From: an uncultured Bacteroidales bacterium
GTDB taxonomy: Bacteria; Bacteroidota; Bacteroidia; Bacteroidales; UBA932
Assembly: GCA_900541925.1 (NCBI GenBank)
Contig: UQMB01000012.1
Location: 17,779-81,778, forward strand
DNA: 64,000 nt
Direction of reading: 5' to 3'
The position numbers and the translations under genes were made by a program. Shown here in pieces: positions 36,290 to 45,054 of the stretch (position 1 is the stretch's first letter; the number at the start of each line of letters is the position of its first letter). The notes beneath the pieces were generated by a model. The model was given only the letters and a program-made list of their open reading frames with translations, ran no database searches and was not told the DNA's origin.

Positions 36290-36322
36290 CAAAGATACAT
36301 TCAAATTCGTTATCTTTGCAAA
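36290..36322 (-). promoter_or_regulatory. DUF2723 gene promoter (leaderless type)
   Basis: Minus-strand TTTG (36319-36322), a 21-base spacer and TATCTTTG (36290-36297), only six bases before the ATG. The -33 box lies over the divergent SUI1 promoter. Confidence 0.75.
36311..36318 (+). promoter_or_regulatory. SUI1-DUF4271-hemD operon promoter, -7 element
   Basis: TATCTTTG, 15 bases before the ATG at 36334. It is back to back with the DUF2723 promoter; the two -7 boxes are 13 bases apart. Confidence 0.65.
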
Positions 36323-36333
36323 AAACATCCCAA

Positions 36334-36678
36334 ATGGCAGAGCAGGACTGGAAAAAACGGCTCGGGGTGGTATACTCCACCAACCCCGACTTCCAATATC
36401 AGACAGAGCAGAAGGTCGAGCAGGCCACCCTCGAACCGGGGAAGCAGAGGCTCATCGTCCGCATTGACCGGCGCCAGCGGGCCGGCAAGCAAGTCACTCT
36501 CGTGGAGGGCTTCGTCGGGACATCCGACGACCTCGCGGCCCTCGCCAAGACACTCAAGACCCGCTGCGGCGTGGGCGGCACGGCCAAGGACGGGGAAATC
36601 ACCATGCAGGGAGACCTCCGGGACAAGCTTGTCGGGCTCCTGACCACGATGGGATATAACGCCAAGCGCGGCAACTGA
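36334..36678 (+). CDS. SUI1/eIF1-family translation factor (YciH type)
   Basis: 114 residues; the ATG at 36334 gives MAEQDWKKRLGVVYSTNPDF, the usual Bacteroidetes start. The SUI1 core is RLIVRIDRRQRAGKQVTLVEGF, GGTAKDGEITMQGD. Bacterial YciH-like proteins bind the small ribosomal subunit and have been proposed to proofread initiation. It leads the run SUI1-DUF4271-hemD-rnpA-yidD and overlaps the DUF4271 start by one base (TGATG). Confidence 0.92.
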   Translation: MAEQDWKKRLGVVYSTNPDFQYQTEQKVEQATLEPGKQRLIVRIDRRQRAGKQVTLVEGFVGTSDDLAALAKTLKTRCGVGGTAKDGEITMQGDLRDKLVGLLTTMGYNAKRGN

Positions 36679-37391
36679 TGCTGGACGGGGAATTATTCAG
36701 ACAGGGACGGCTTGAGATGTCAGCCGCGCCACTGCCGGAGTTCCAGACTCCGGCCGAGTGGAATGACTTGCTGCCCAACAAGATAGCCATCGTGCTGTCC
36801 GTCGTGCTGGTGCTGGTTTATCTCAAGGACATCATAAGGCTGATTCCTCCCCTGCTCTATGCTCTCGACAGGAAGCGGGGCGGCGAATCCCTGGAATACA
36901 ATGTCAGCGCGGCCAGGATGCGCAACACCGTGGCCCTGATCTACACGCTGCCGTTCTGCCTCATAGCCGACTACTGCGGCGCATACAGACCCGGGTTCTG
37001 GAGCATGGTGCCGCCGGAGTGGAGCAGCGCCGCGACACTCGGTGTGATGCTCGCATATTTTCTGCTCCGGCGCTTATGCTATGCGGCGATCCGCCCCGGG
37101 AAGATGAGCGCGGAGAGTCTCGCCACCTTGAAGCACAGTCTCTACAACTATTTCATCGCCCTGGTCTCCGTCGCCGTCCCGACTATAGGCATACTGCCCC
37201 TGTTTTCCGTCCGGGAAGATATCATAAGCACTGTTTTCCTCGCCTTGACGGGGCTCGCATTCGCTTTCGCCACGGTCCGCGCATGGCAGATTTTGAAGAG
37301 CAGACGCTCGCCTTTGCCAACAATTTTGTATCTTTGCGGACTCGAAATCCTGCCCGCCGCCGCGGTGGTGGCGAGCGCAGTACTTTTATGA
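36678..37391 (+). CDS. DUF4271 membrane protein
   Basis: 237 residues with about six to seven membrane helices (about 35-55, 85-105, 115-135, 155-180, 190-205, 215-235). DUF4271 is a Bacteroidetes-specific family that is nearly always next to hemD. No function is known. The first 35 residues are soluble. A TATCTTTG box inside its 3' end (37329-37336) may give hemD a second promoter. Confidence 0.85.
   Translation: MLDGELFRQGRLEMSAAPLPEFQTPAEWNDLLPNKIAIVLSVVLVLVYLKDIIRLIPPLLYALDRKRGGESLEYNVSAARMRNTVALIYTLPFCLIADYCGAYRPGFWSMVPPEWSSAATLGVMLAYFLLRRLCYAAIRPGKMSAESLATLKHSLYNYFIALVSVAVPTIGILPLFSVREDIISTVFLALTGLAFAFATVRAWQILKSRRSPLPTILYLCGLEILPAAAVVASAVLL
37329..37336 (+). promoter_or_regulatory. 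Possible internal promoter for hemD-rnpA-yidD
   Basis: TATCTTTG inside the DUF4271 coding region, 64 bases before the hemD ATG. No TTTG is found at the right spacing, so it is tentative. Confidence 0.4.
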
Positions 37392-37400
37392 CAGCACAAG

Positions 37401-38135
37401 ATGAAGATACTGATTTCACAACAGACTCCGACCAACCTCGCTCCGTATGAATCTCTGCAAAGCAAATTCGGCGCGACGGTGGATTTCCACCCCTTTTTCC
37501 TGATGGAACCCCTCTCAGCCAAGGAGTTCCGCACGGAGAAAATCAATCTTCCGGATTACACGGCCGTAGTCTTCTCCTCCAGGCTCGCGATCGACGCGTA
37601 TTTCAAGCTCTGCGACGAGATGCGCTTCAAGGTGCCTGAAACCATGAAGTATTTCTGCTCGACGGAAGCCGTGGCGATGTATCTTCAGAAGCACATAGTC
37701 TACCGCAAGCGCAAGATTTTCTTCGGAGACGGCACGCCGCAGTCCATAGTCGGGCTGATAGGCCCCAAACACAAAGGCGAGAAGTTCCTCATCACAGCTT
37801 CCGTAGGCTCCAACGCGGACTCCATAACAGCACTCTTCGAGTCGGCGGGGCTTGACTGGACTCTCGGAATGCTCGTCAAGGCGGTGCCCCAGGACCTGCA
37901 CGGGCTGGACATCCACTCCTACGACATCGTGGTGATGTACAACCCTTCGGACGTAGCCTCTCTCAAGGAGAACTTCCCTGACTTCGAGCAGGGGGACATC
38001 AAATTCGTATCTTTCGGCAAGTCTGTGGTCAAGGCAATGGAAGACGCCGGGTTCAGCATCACCGTCAAGGCGCCGACACCGGAAGCCACCTCTGTAGGCA
38101 GGGCCATCGAGCTCTACCTCGAAAACTCCAGGTAG
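37401..38135 (+). CDS. hemD: Uroporphyrinogen-III synthase
   Basis: Closes and isomerises hydroxymethylbilane to uroporphyrinogen III in the haem/corrinoid pathway. 244 residues. HemD is poorly conserved, but the two Rossmann-like halves, the VFSSRLAIDAY segment, FLITASVGSN and VVMYNPSDVASLKENFP fit, as does the DUF4271-hemD-rnpA order typical of Bacteroidetes. It starts ten bases after DUF4271 and ends three bases before rnpA. No other haem genes are in the window. Confidence 0.88.
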   Translation: MKILISQQTPTNLAPYESLQSKFGATVDFHPFFLMEPLSAKEFRTEKINLPDYTAVVFSSRLAIDAYFKLCDEMRFKVPETMKYFCSTEAVAMYLQKHIVYRKRKIFFGDGTPQSIVGLIGPKHKGEKFLITASVGSNADSITALFESAGLDWTLGMLVKAVPQDLHGLDIHSYDIVVMYNPSDVASLKENFPDFEQGDIKFVSFGKSVVKAMEDAGFSITVKAPTPEATSVGRAIELYLENSR

Positions 38136-38137
38136 CC

Positions 38138-38590
38138 ATGCCCGGCCTGCCGGCAAACACCCTCCCGAAAGCGGAACGGCTCTGCGGCAAGAGCAGGATT
38201 TCCGCCCTCATCTCCAAAGGAAGGTGGGGTTCTACGGAGCACATCAAGTATTGCTGGCACAGGTCACGGGAAGAAGGCCCCGGACAGATAGTGGTCTCAG
38301 TCTCCAAGAAGTTCTTCAAAAGAGCCGTGAAGCGCAACCTCCTCAAGCGCAGGATGCGTGAAGCGTACCGCACGCAGAAAGACCTGCTCGCCGTCTCCGG
38401 CGTCGACCTGCTGCTTGCCTGGTCAGGCAAGGAAATCGCTGATTTCGAGACGGTCCGCTCAGAGGTAGCCGCAGTGCTCTCACGCGTCAGCAAGGCTGTC
38501 TCCGCCTCCGGACAGCTCCAATCTTCCGCCTCTGCGGCAGCTACGGATCAAGTCCAGGCTCCCGCCACGGACAGCGGCGCCGCGCTATGA
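38138..38590 (+). CDS. rnpA: Ribonuclease P protein component
   Basis: Protein subunit of RNase P, which trims the 5' ends of tRNA precursors. 150 residues. The RNR motif VKRNLLKRRMREAYR and the VVSVSKKFFKRA strand are clear. The last 35 residues are a low-complexity Ala/Ser/Gln tail not seen in most RnpA proteins; it overlaps the start of yidD by four bases. Confidence 0.95.
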   Translation: MPGLPANTLPKAERLCGKSRISALISKGRWGSTEHIKYCWHRSREEGPGQIVVSVSKKFFKRAVKRNLLKRRMREAYRTQKDLLAVSGVDLLLAWSGKEIADFETVRSEVAAVLSRVSKAVSASGQLQSSASAAATDQVQAPATDSGAAL

Positions 38591-38826
38591 AAGCCGCCGC
38601 CATCCTGAAGAAGGCCCTCGCCCTGCCGTTCATCCTGCTGATAAAATTCTACCAGCTCTGCATCTCTCCGCTCAAGCCGCCCACCTGCCGCTTCACTCCC
38701 ACTTGCTCCCAGTATGCGCTGGAGGCCTTCCGCAAATACGGTCCGCTGAAAGGTTTCTGGCTCAGTCTCAAGAGGATACTGCGCTGTAACCCATGGGGCG
38801 GCAGCGGCTATGACCCGGTGCCTTAG
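38587..38826 (+). CDS. yidD: Membrane protein insertion efficiency factor YidD
   Basis: 79 residues. A hydrophobic N-terminus is followed by the signature CRFTPTCSQYALEAFRKYG and CNPWGGSGYDPVP. YidD aids YidC-dependent membrane protein insertion, and its coupling with rnpA is very widely conserved. Last gene of the SUI1 operon. Confidence 0.96.
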   Translation: MKAAAILKKALALPFILLIKFYQLCISPLKPPTCRFTPTCSQYALEAFRKYGPLKGFWLSLKRILRCNPWGGSGYDPVP

Positions 38827-38897
38827 GGGCATTCCTGTCAATTCCCGCCGGCAAGAGAACCCTGTTCCAGTGAGGAACGCCGGCGTACAATCGAAAA

Positions 38898-38929
38898 TCC
38901 GCCGCGACCTCTTCCGGGGCCGCGGCGGA
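38898..38929 (-). terminator. Terminator of the transketolase operon
   Basis: TCCGCCGCG (38898-38906) pairs with CGCGGCGGA (38921-38929), with a T run on the minus strand (38894-38897). Downstream of the transketolase C-terminal gene. Confidence 0.8.
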
Positions 38930-38950
38930 CGATATCTGAATCCGAAAGGA

Positions 38951-39907
38951 TTACTTCTTGCGGGCGATGGCCTTCTTGGCTGCCTCCGCGATATGGGCGG
39001 CGTCAAGTCCATAGGCCTTCATCAGTTCGGCAGGGGTGCCGGACTGGCCGAAGCGGTCCTTGCCGTTGACGAACTCAAGGGCGGCAGGAGCGTTGGCGGC
39101 GAGCACGCCGGCCACAGCCTCTCCGAGACCTCCGGCCATATTGTGCTCCTCTGCAACCACGGCGCAGCCGGTCTTGGCGACAGACTCTATGATGGTCTTC
39201 TCGTCAAGCGGCTTGACAGTGGCCACATTGAGAACCTCGGCGCTTATGCCCTCGGCCTCAAGAGCCTCGGCAGCCTCAAGGGCCTCCCATACGAGGTGGC
39301 CGCAGGTGATGAGGGTCACATCTGTACCCTCGTTGAGGTTGTAGATCTTGCCGATCTCGAACGGCTCGTCGGCCCCGGTGAAATTAGGCACTGACGGACG
39401 GCCGAAGCGCAGATACACAGGGCCGTCGAACTTGGCCGCGGCGATGGTGGCATTCTTGGTCTGGTTGTAATCGCAAGGCACAAGCACCGTCATCCCCGGA
39501 AGGGCACGCATGAGAGCGAGATCCTCCATCGTCTGGTGGGTAGCTCCGTCCTCGCCGAGGGTGATGCCGGCATGGGACGAGGCAATCTTGACATTGGTGT
39601 GACCGTAGGCCACCTCCTGACGGAGCTGGTCATATACGCGGCCTGTCACGAACTCCGCGAAGGAACCGATGAACGGAACCTTGCCGGTGATGGCGAGGCC
39701 GGCAGCCACGCCGACCATGTTGGCCTCCGCGATGCCGCACTGGATGAATCTCTCAGGGAACTCCTTCTGGAAAGCGCCCATCTTGAGTGAGCCCTTGAGG
39801 TCGGCCGTAAGGGCAAGCACACGCTCGTCGGCGCGGCCTGCAAGCACGAGTCCCTCACCGAAACCGCTGCGGGTATCGATTTTGCCTGTATCAATATACT
39901 TCTTCAT
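38951..39907 (-). CDS. Transketolase, C-terminal (Pyr/transketolase-C) subunit
   Basis: 318 residues carrying the pyrimidine-binding and C-terminal domains of transketolase: ERFIQCGIAEANMVGVAAGLA, HAGITLGEDGATHQTMEDLALMR, VYLRFGRP and the C-terminal EEHNMAGGLGEAVAG. Together with the next gene it forms a split transketolase for the non-oxidative pentose phosphate pathway. A lone split dehydrogenase of the DXS type is an alternative, but the blocks fit transketolase. It starts one base after the stop of the N-terminal gene. Confidence 0.94.
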   Translation of the reverse strand: MKKYIDTGKIDTRSGFGEGLVLAGRADERVLALTADLKGSLKMGAFQKEFPERFIQCGIAEANMVGVAAGLAITGKVPFIGSFAEFVTGRVYDQLRQEVAYGHTNVKIASSHAGITLGEDGATHQTMEDLALMRALPGMTVLVPCDYNQTKNATIAAAKFDGPVYLRFGRPSVPNFTGADEPFEIGKIYNLNEGTDVTLITCGHLVWEALEAAEALEAEGISAEVLNVATVKPLDEKTIIESVAKTGCAVVAEEHNMAGGLGEAVAGVLAANAPAALEFVNGKDRFGQSGTPAELMKAYGLDAAHIAEAAKKAIARKK

Positions 39908-39908
39908 A

Positions 39909-40748
39909 CTAATAATCTCCTAAAGTTTCAGGTAACTGCTTGAGGGCCTCCTCGCACTGCTCCGCTGACGGAGCCTTGCCGTGCCATGCGTTGGTGCCGC
40001 ACATGAAGTCGACGCCATAGCCCATCTGGGTCTTGAAAAGTATCATCTTCGGCTTGCCGTCCGCGTTGTGCGCAAGCTTGAACGCGTCAAGAATGCTCTG
40101 ATAGTCATTGCCGTCGGCGATGATGACATCCCAGCCGAACGCGCCCCACTTCTCGCTCAGATCCTCGACTCCGGTGATGGATGTGGTCGGGCCGTCGATC
40201 TGCTGGCCGTTCCAGTCGGTGAAGGCGATGAGGTTGTCCACCTTGTGGTGCAGAGCCCACATTCCGGCTTCCCAGATCTGTCCTTCCTCGCTCTCTCCGT
40301 CACCGCAGAGGCAATATACACGGGTGTCGTCACCGGCCATCTTCTTGCCGAGCGCGATGCCGGCCGCTACAGAAAGCCCCTGTCCGAGGGAGCCTGATGG
40401 CTTGAAAACGCCCGGAAGGGAGTCCGTGATGCATGGGTGTCCCTGGAGACGGCTGCCGAACTTGCGGAGCGTACCGAGTTCATGGGCAGGGAAATATCCC
40501 GCGCGGGCGAGCTCGGCGTAGAGTACCGGAGCGAGGTGGCCGGCGGAGAGGATGAACACATCCTGATCCTTGCCGCTGCGGGTCCAGGTCTTCGGATCGT
40601 GCTTCATCTCGTTGAAATAAAGAGTCGTCATCACGTCGGTGATGCCGAGCGATCCGCCCGGGTGGCCGGATTTGGCCGCAGTCACCATCCTGACGATGTC
40701 CCTGCGAACCTGGGAGGAAATCTTTGAAAGTTCTTCGATTGTTGCCAT
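39909..40748 (-). CDS. Transketolase, N-terminal (PP domain) subunit
   Basis: 279 residues forming the thiamine-diphosphate phosphate-binding domain: SGHPGGSLGITDVMTTLYF, then GSLGQGLSVAAGIALG and GDGESEEGQIWEAGMWA (the GDG...N-like cofactor motif). It must pair with the adjacent C-terminal subunit. The operon starts from a TAACTTTG box at 40786-40793, divergent from lepA. Confidence 0.95.
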   Translation of the reverse strand: MATIEELSKISSQVRRDIVRMVTAAKSGHPGGSLGITDVMTTLYFNEMKHDPKTWTRSGKDQDVFILSAGHLAPVLYAELARAGYFPAHELGTLRKFGSRLQGHPCITDSLPGVFKPSGSLGQGLSVAAGIALGKKMAGDDTRVYCLCGDGESEEGQIWEAGMWALHHKVDNLIAFTDWNGQQIDGPTTSITGVEDLSEKWGAFGWDVIIADGNDYQSILDAFKLAHNADGKPKMILFKTQMGYGVDFMCGTNAWHGKAPSAEQCEEALKQLPETLGDY

Positions 40749-40785
40749 ATGATTATGTTGTGTATTACGTCAGAACATAAGTTCA

Positions 40786-40793
40786 CAAAGTTA
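40786..40793 (-). promoter_or_regulatory. Transketolase operon promoter, -7 element
   Basis: TAACTTTG on the minus strand matches TAnnTTTG, 37 bases before the ATG at 40748. Confidence 0.6.
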
Positions 40794-40812
40794 AGAATAA
40801 AAATTGATTTCT

Positions 40813-40820
40813 TATCTTTG
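40813..40820 (+). promoter_or_regulatory. lepA promoter, -7 element
   Basis: TATCTTTG, eight bases before the ATG at 40829 and 14 before the ATG at 40835. Confidence 0.65.
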
Positions 40821-40828
40821 CATCTTGT

Positions 40829-42625
40829 ATGGAAATGAAGAGCATCAGAAACTTTTGCATCATAGCGCACATCGACCACGGCAAGAGCACCCTGGCCGAC
40901 AGGCTGCTTGAGCTGACCAGCACCCTCGGGGCGCGCGACATGGAGAACCAGGTCCTGGACAACATGGACCTCGAGCGCGAAAAAGGCATCACCATAAAGA
41001 GCCACGCCATCCAGATGGTGCACACCTTCAAAGGCGAGCAATACAAGCTCAACCTGATCGACACCCCGGGCCACGTGGACTTCTCCTATGAAGTCTCCCG
41101 GTCCATCGCCTCCTGCGAAGGGGCGCTGCTCGTAGTCGACGCCTCCCAGGGAGTGCAGGCGCAGACCATCTCCAACCTCTATATGGCCATAGACCACGGG
41201 CTTGAAATCATCCCCGTACTTAACAAGATAGACATGGAATCCGCCCAGGTGGAACTCGTCACGGACGAAATCTGCGACCTGATAGGCTGCGCCCCCGAGG
41301 ACGTGTTCAAGGTGTCGGCGCGCACCGGCGAGGGCGTAGCCCCCATCCTCGACGCCATTGTCGAGAAGATCCCGGCGCCGCAAGGCGACCCGGACGCACC
41401 CCTCCAGGCCCTCATCTTCGACTCGGTGTTCAACTCCTTCCGCGGCGTGATCGCCTATTTCAAAGTCAAGAACGGCAGCATCCGCAAGGGCGACAAGGTG
41501 AAGTTCGTCGCCACAGGCATGGAATACGAAGTGGAGGAAGTGGGGCATCTCAAGATGAAACTCGTGCCATGCGAGGAAGTGGGGTGCGGAGACGTGGGAT
41601 ATGTCATCACCGGCATCAAGAGCGCCGCCGAAGTCAAGGTCGGAGACACGATCACGCATGTGGCGAGGCCTTGCGATAGCGCCATCGCCGGATTCGAGGA
41701 GGTGAAGCCTATGGTGTTCGCCGGCATGTACCCCGTCCAGGCGGACAAGTTCGAAGAGTTGCGCTCCGTGCTGGAGAAGTTCCAGCTCAACGATGCCTCA
41801 TTCGTCTATGAGCCAGAGAGTTCGCTCGCCCTGGGCTCAGGCTTCCGCTGCGGTTTCCTCGGGCTGCTGCACCTCGAAATCGTGCAGGAGAGGCTATTCA
41901 GGGAGTTCGACATGGACGTGATAACCACAGTCCCGAACGTATCCTACAAGGTATACACCACCCAGGGGGAAGTGATTGATGTCCACAACCCTTCCGGCCT
42001 TCCGGCCCAGACGATGATCGACCACATCGAAGAGCCGTACATCCGGGCACAGATCATCTCCAAGTCCGAGTTCTTCGGACCGATAATGAAGCTCTGCCTC
42101 GACAGGCGCGGCACCCTCGTCGGCCAGCACTACATCACCGCTGACAGGGTGGAGCTTAACTACGACATGCCGCTGTCCGAGATCGTGTTCGACTTCTACG
42201 ACAAGCTCAAGACCATCTCCAAAGGCTACGCCTCGTTCGACTACCATGTCACCGAATTCCGCCCGGCGAAGCTCGTAAGGCTGGACATCCTCCTCAACGG
42301 GGAGCCGGCCGACGCCCTCTCCACCCTCATCCACGAGGACAACGCCTACGACTTCGGGCGCAAGATGTGCGTCAAGCTCAAGGATCTGATCCCGCGCCAG
42401 CAGTTCGACATCCCGGTGCAGGCCGCGATCGGCGCCAAGATCATCGCCAGGGAGACGGTCAAGCAGGTGCGCAAGGACGTGACCGCCAAGTGCTACGGAG
42501 GTGACGTGTCCCGCAAGCGCAAACTGCTTGAGAAACAGAAGGAAGGCAAAAAGCGAATGCGCCAGATCGGCACCGTCCAGGTACCTCAGAGCGCATTCAT
42601 GGCTGTCCTCAAGCTCGACTCCTGA
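40829..42625 (+). CDS. lepA: Elongation factor 4 (back-translocating GTPase LepA)
   Basis: A ribosomal GTPase implicated in 30S assembly and initiation and in rescuing ribosomes under stress. 598 residues, the usual length. G1 AHIDHGKST, G3 DTPGHVDF, G4 NKID and the C-terminal lysine-rich KQKEGKKRMRQIG are all present. The family usually starts MKNIRNF; the ATG at 40835 gives MKSIRNF and may be the true start. Its end overlaps the convergent ATPase gene by 17 bases. Confidence 0.97.
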   Translation: MEMKSIRNFCIIAHIDHGKSTLADRLLELTSTLGARDMENQVLDNMDLEREKGITIKSHAIQMVHTFKGEQYKLNLIDTPGHVDFSYEVSRSIASCEGALLVVDASQGVQAQTISNLYMAIDHGLEIIPVLNKIDMESAQVELVTDEICDLIGCAPEDVFKVSARTGEGVAPILDAIVEKIPAPQGDPDAPLQALIFDSVFNSFRGVIAYFKVKNGSIRKGDKVKFVATGMEYEVEEVGHLKMKLVPCEEVGCGDVGYVITGIKSAAEVKVGDTITHVARPCDSAIAGFEEVKPMVFAGMYPVQADKFEELRSVLEKFQLNDASFVYEPESSLALGSGFRCGFLGLLHLEIVQERLFREFDMDVITTVPNVSYKVYTTQGEVIDVHNPSGLPAQTMIDHIEEPYIRAQIISKSEFFGPIMKLCLDRRGTLVGQHYITADRVELNYDMPLSEIVFDFYDKLKTISKGYASFDYHVTEFRPAKLVRLDILLNGEPADALSTLIHEDNAYDFGRKMCVKLKDLIPRQQFDIPVQAAIGAKIIARETVKQVRKDVTAKCYGGDVSRKRKLLEKQKEGKKRMRQIGTVQVPQSAFMAVLKLDS

Positions 42626-44504
42626 CGCGCAGTGCACGCATCGCGTTAAGCACCGCGAGCACGGTCACTCCCACATCGGCGAACACCGCCATCCACATCC
42701 CCGCGAGACCGAACCCGGCCAGCACGAGCACAAGCAGTTTGACAGCTATCGCGAAGACTGTGTTCTCACGTGCGATCCTGAGCGTACGGCGCGCCACAGC
42801 TATGACCGTGGCAATCTTGGACGGCTTGTCATCCATCAGGACGACATCCGCTGCCTCGATGGCCGCATCCGAGCCAAGCCCGCCCATCGCTATGCCGACA
42901 TCGGCGCGCGCCAGCACGGGCGCATCGTTGATGCCGTCGCCCACGAAGGCCGTCTTGCGCCCGGCAGGAGTCCCTGACATTATCTTCTCCAGCCAGCTCA
43001 CCTTGTCCGCAGGCAGCAGTCCGGCGTGGTACTCGTCAATCCCGAGGGCCGTGGCGACGCTCTTCGCCACTTCATCGTGGTCTCCGGTCAGCATCACCGT
43101 GCGTTCCACGCCCTCCGCCTTGAGGCCGGCTATCGCCCCGGCGGAGTCATCCTTGATTTTGTCCGAGATCACCACATGACCCGCATATTCTCCGTTGATG
43201 GCCATATGTATGATTGTCCCCGGTTTCTCGCACGGGTGCCACGCGGCGCCGACGGCATCCATGAGCCTTGAGTTCCCGACACATACCGTGTCCCCGTTGA
43301 TGCGGGCGCTGACCCCCTGCCCCGCGATCTCCTTGATGTCGTCCACCGAGCAGCTGTCCGCCTCCTCGGGATAGGCGTTGCGCAGAGAAACGGCTATGGG
43401 GTGCGTCGAGTAACGCTCCACATGGGCCGCGAGATGCAGGAATGTCTCCGGGTCTATCTTCTCAGGATGCACCACATTGACTTCGAACACGCCCTTGGTG
43501 AGAGTGCCGGTCTTGTCGAACACCACGGTCCCGACAGACGAGAGGGCTTCAAGATAATTGGACCCCTTGACCAGCACGCCGTTGCGGGAGGCGGCTCCGA
43601 TCCCGCCGAAAAAAGACAGCGGCACCGAAATCACCAGGGCGCAAGGGCAAGACACCACAAGGAAAGTCAGCGCCCTGTAAAGCCAGGTCGGGAACGTCCC
43701 CGGGAAATCTCCGGACAGCAGCGGCGGCAGCAGGGCAAGCACGACGGCGCAGATGACCACGACCGGGGTGTAGACTCTGGCGAAACGGGTGATGAAGTTC
43801 TCACTGCGGGATTTGTTGGAGGCGGCGTGCTCGACGAGGTCAAGTATACGGGAGGCCGTGGATTCCCCGAACGGCTTCGTCACCTTGACGGTAAGCGCCC
43901 CGCTGAGATTGACACAGCCGGAGAACACCTCCTCGCCCACATGGACAGCACGGGGCACGCTCTCTCCTGTCAGGGCCACGGTGTCAAGGCTTGAGCCGCC
44001 CTCCGTCACGATGCCGTCCATAGGCACCCTCTCGCCCGGCTTCACCACCACGCTCTCCCCCACTGCCACTTCTTCCGGGCTCACGGTGAGGACTTCCCCG
44101 CCGCGGAGCACGTTCGCCGTGTCGGGGCGGATGTCCATAAGATGTGATATGGACCTGCGGCTGCGGCCTTCGGCGATGGACTCGAAGAGCTCGCCGACCT
44201 TGAAGAAGAGCATGACGAACACCGCTTCAGGGAACTGGTTCGCCGCCCCGGGCAGGAAGCCTATGGCAAGCGCTCCGAGCGTGGCCACGCTCATCAGGAA
44301 GTCCTCGTCGAGGGCCTCTAACTTCAGCAGGCTCTCCCCGGCCTCTTTGAGGACGTCCGCCCCGGCCACAAGGTATGGGACCAGGTAGACGAGCAGCAGC
44401 TGCCAGGTCGGCAGGGAACAGGTCCTCTCCACCACATAGGCGCCTGCCAGCAGCAGCGCGGACAGCACAATGCGCGCAAGGTCAATCTTTTGTCCTTTTT
44501 CCAT
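42609..44504 (-). CDS. Heavy-metal-translocating P1B-type ATPase
   Basis: 631 residues. It exports soft divalent cations (Zn, Cd or Pb likely). Motifs in order: TGES actuator (VALTGESVP), SCPCALV in the transport helix, DKTGTLTKG phosphorylation site, STHPIAVSL (the HP dipeptide), MLTGDHDEVA and VGDGINDAPVLARADVGIAMG. The CPC motif with no Cu-type YN/MxxSS features favours the Zn/Cd group (ZntA/CadA-like). There is no N-terminal HMA metal-binding domain, so it is shorter than E. coli ZntA. Confidence 0.93.
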   Translation of the reverse strand: MEKGQKIDLARIVLSALLLAGAYVVERTCSLPTWQLLLVYLVPYLVAGADVLKEAGESLLKLEALDEDFLMSVATLGALAIGFLPGAANQFPEAVFVMLFFKVGELFESIAEGRSRRSISHLMDIRPDTANVLRGGEVLTVSPEEVAVGESVVVKPGERVPMDGIVTEGGSSLDTVALTGESVPRAVHVGEEVFSGCVNLSGALTVKVTKPFGESTASRILDLVEHAASNKSRSENFITRFARVYTPVVVICAVVLALLPPLLSGDFPGTFPTWLYRALTFLVVSCPCALVISVPLSFFGGIGAASRNGVLVKGSNYLEALSSVGTVVFDKTGTLTKGVFEVNVVHPEKIDPETFLHLAAHVERYSTHPIAVSLRNAYPEEADSCSVDDIKEIAGQGVSARINGDTVCVGNSRLMDAVGAAWHPCEKPGTIIHMAINGEYAGHVVISDKIKDDSAGAIAGLKAEGVERTVMLTGDHDEVAKSVATALGIDEYHAGLLPADKVSWLEKIMSGTPAGRKTAFVGDGINDAPVLARADVGIAMGGLGSDAAIEAADVVLMDDKPSKIATVIAVARRTLRIARENTVFAIAVKLLVLVLAGFGLAGMWMAVFADVGVTVLAVLNAMRALRVRSRA

Positions 44505-44543
44505 ATAATCTCATTTTACGGGCGCCGCCCGATGTTTTCCGGG

Positions 44544-44574
44544 CAAAAGTAGATATTGCCGCATGGCAGGGCAA
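44544..44574 (-). promoter_or_regulatory. P-type ATPase promoter
   Basis: Minus-strand TTG (44572-44574), a 20-base spacer and TACTTTTG (44544-44551), 39 bases before the ATG at 44504. Confidence 0.6.
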
Positions 44575-44595
44575 TCACCATTTATGAGGATTTTG

Positions 44596-44603
44596 TACCT
44601 TTG
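44596..44603 (+). promoter_or_regulatory. YqaA-like gene promoter, -7 element
   Basis: TACCTTTG, five bases before the GTG start at 44609; a near-leaderless transcript is implied. Confidence 0.55.
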
Positions 44604-44608
44604 GGCCC

Positions 44609-45046
44609 GTGTTTGGATTGGAAAACCTCGGCCTTCTCGGCCTGTTCATAGGCTCCGTGCTGGCGGCCACAGTCGTGCCGTTCAGTTCCGATGCCCTTTA
44701 TGTCGCCGTGCTTGCCGCCATCGGAGACCCTGCGGCCTGCCTTGTGGTGGGCACGCTGGGCAACTGGATCGGCAGCGTCATCACTTATTTCATGGGCCGG
44801 ATAGGCAAGTGGGAGTGGCTGGAAAAGTGGTTCAAGGTGAAGCCGGAGACCCTCGAGAAGCAGAAAGTCATGGTCGACAAATACGGCATGTGGCTGGCCC
44901 TGATCGCATGGGTGCCGGTGATCGGCGACATCTTTGTGCTGGCGCTCGGTTTCTACCGCACCCCGGCCGGATGGACCATACTCCTGCTGCTGGCCGGCAA
45001 GGCGCTGCGCTTCATCGCCTGGACTCTGATTTTCGGGATGCTATAG
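44609..45046 (+). CDS. YqaA/DedA-like SNARE-associated membrane protein
   Basis: 145 residues with about four membrane segments and a VTT/DedA-type core: PFSSDALYVAVLAAIG, then GNWIGSVITYFMGRIGKWEW and LIAWVPVIGDIFVLALGFYR. DedA-family proteins are thought to be lipid scramblases or transporters. The start is a GTG right after a -7 box; the next in-frame ATG lies well inside the protein. It ends eight bases from the convergent acyltransferase. Confidence 0.85.
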   Translation: MFGLENLGLLGLFIGSVLAATVVPFSSDALYVAVLAAIGDPAACLVVGTLGNWIGSVITYFMGRIGKWEWLEKWFKVKPETLEKQKVMVDKYGMWLALIAWVPVIGDIFVLALGFYRTPAGWTILLLLAGKALRFIAWTLIFGML

Positions 45047-45054
45047 TCCCCGGA

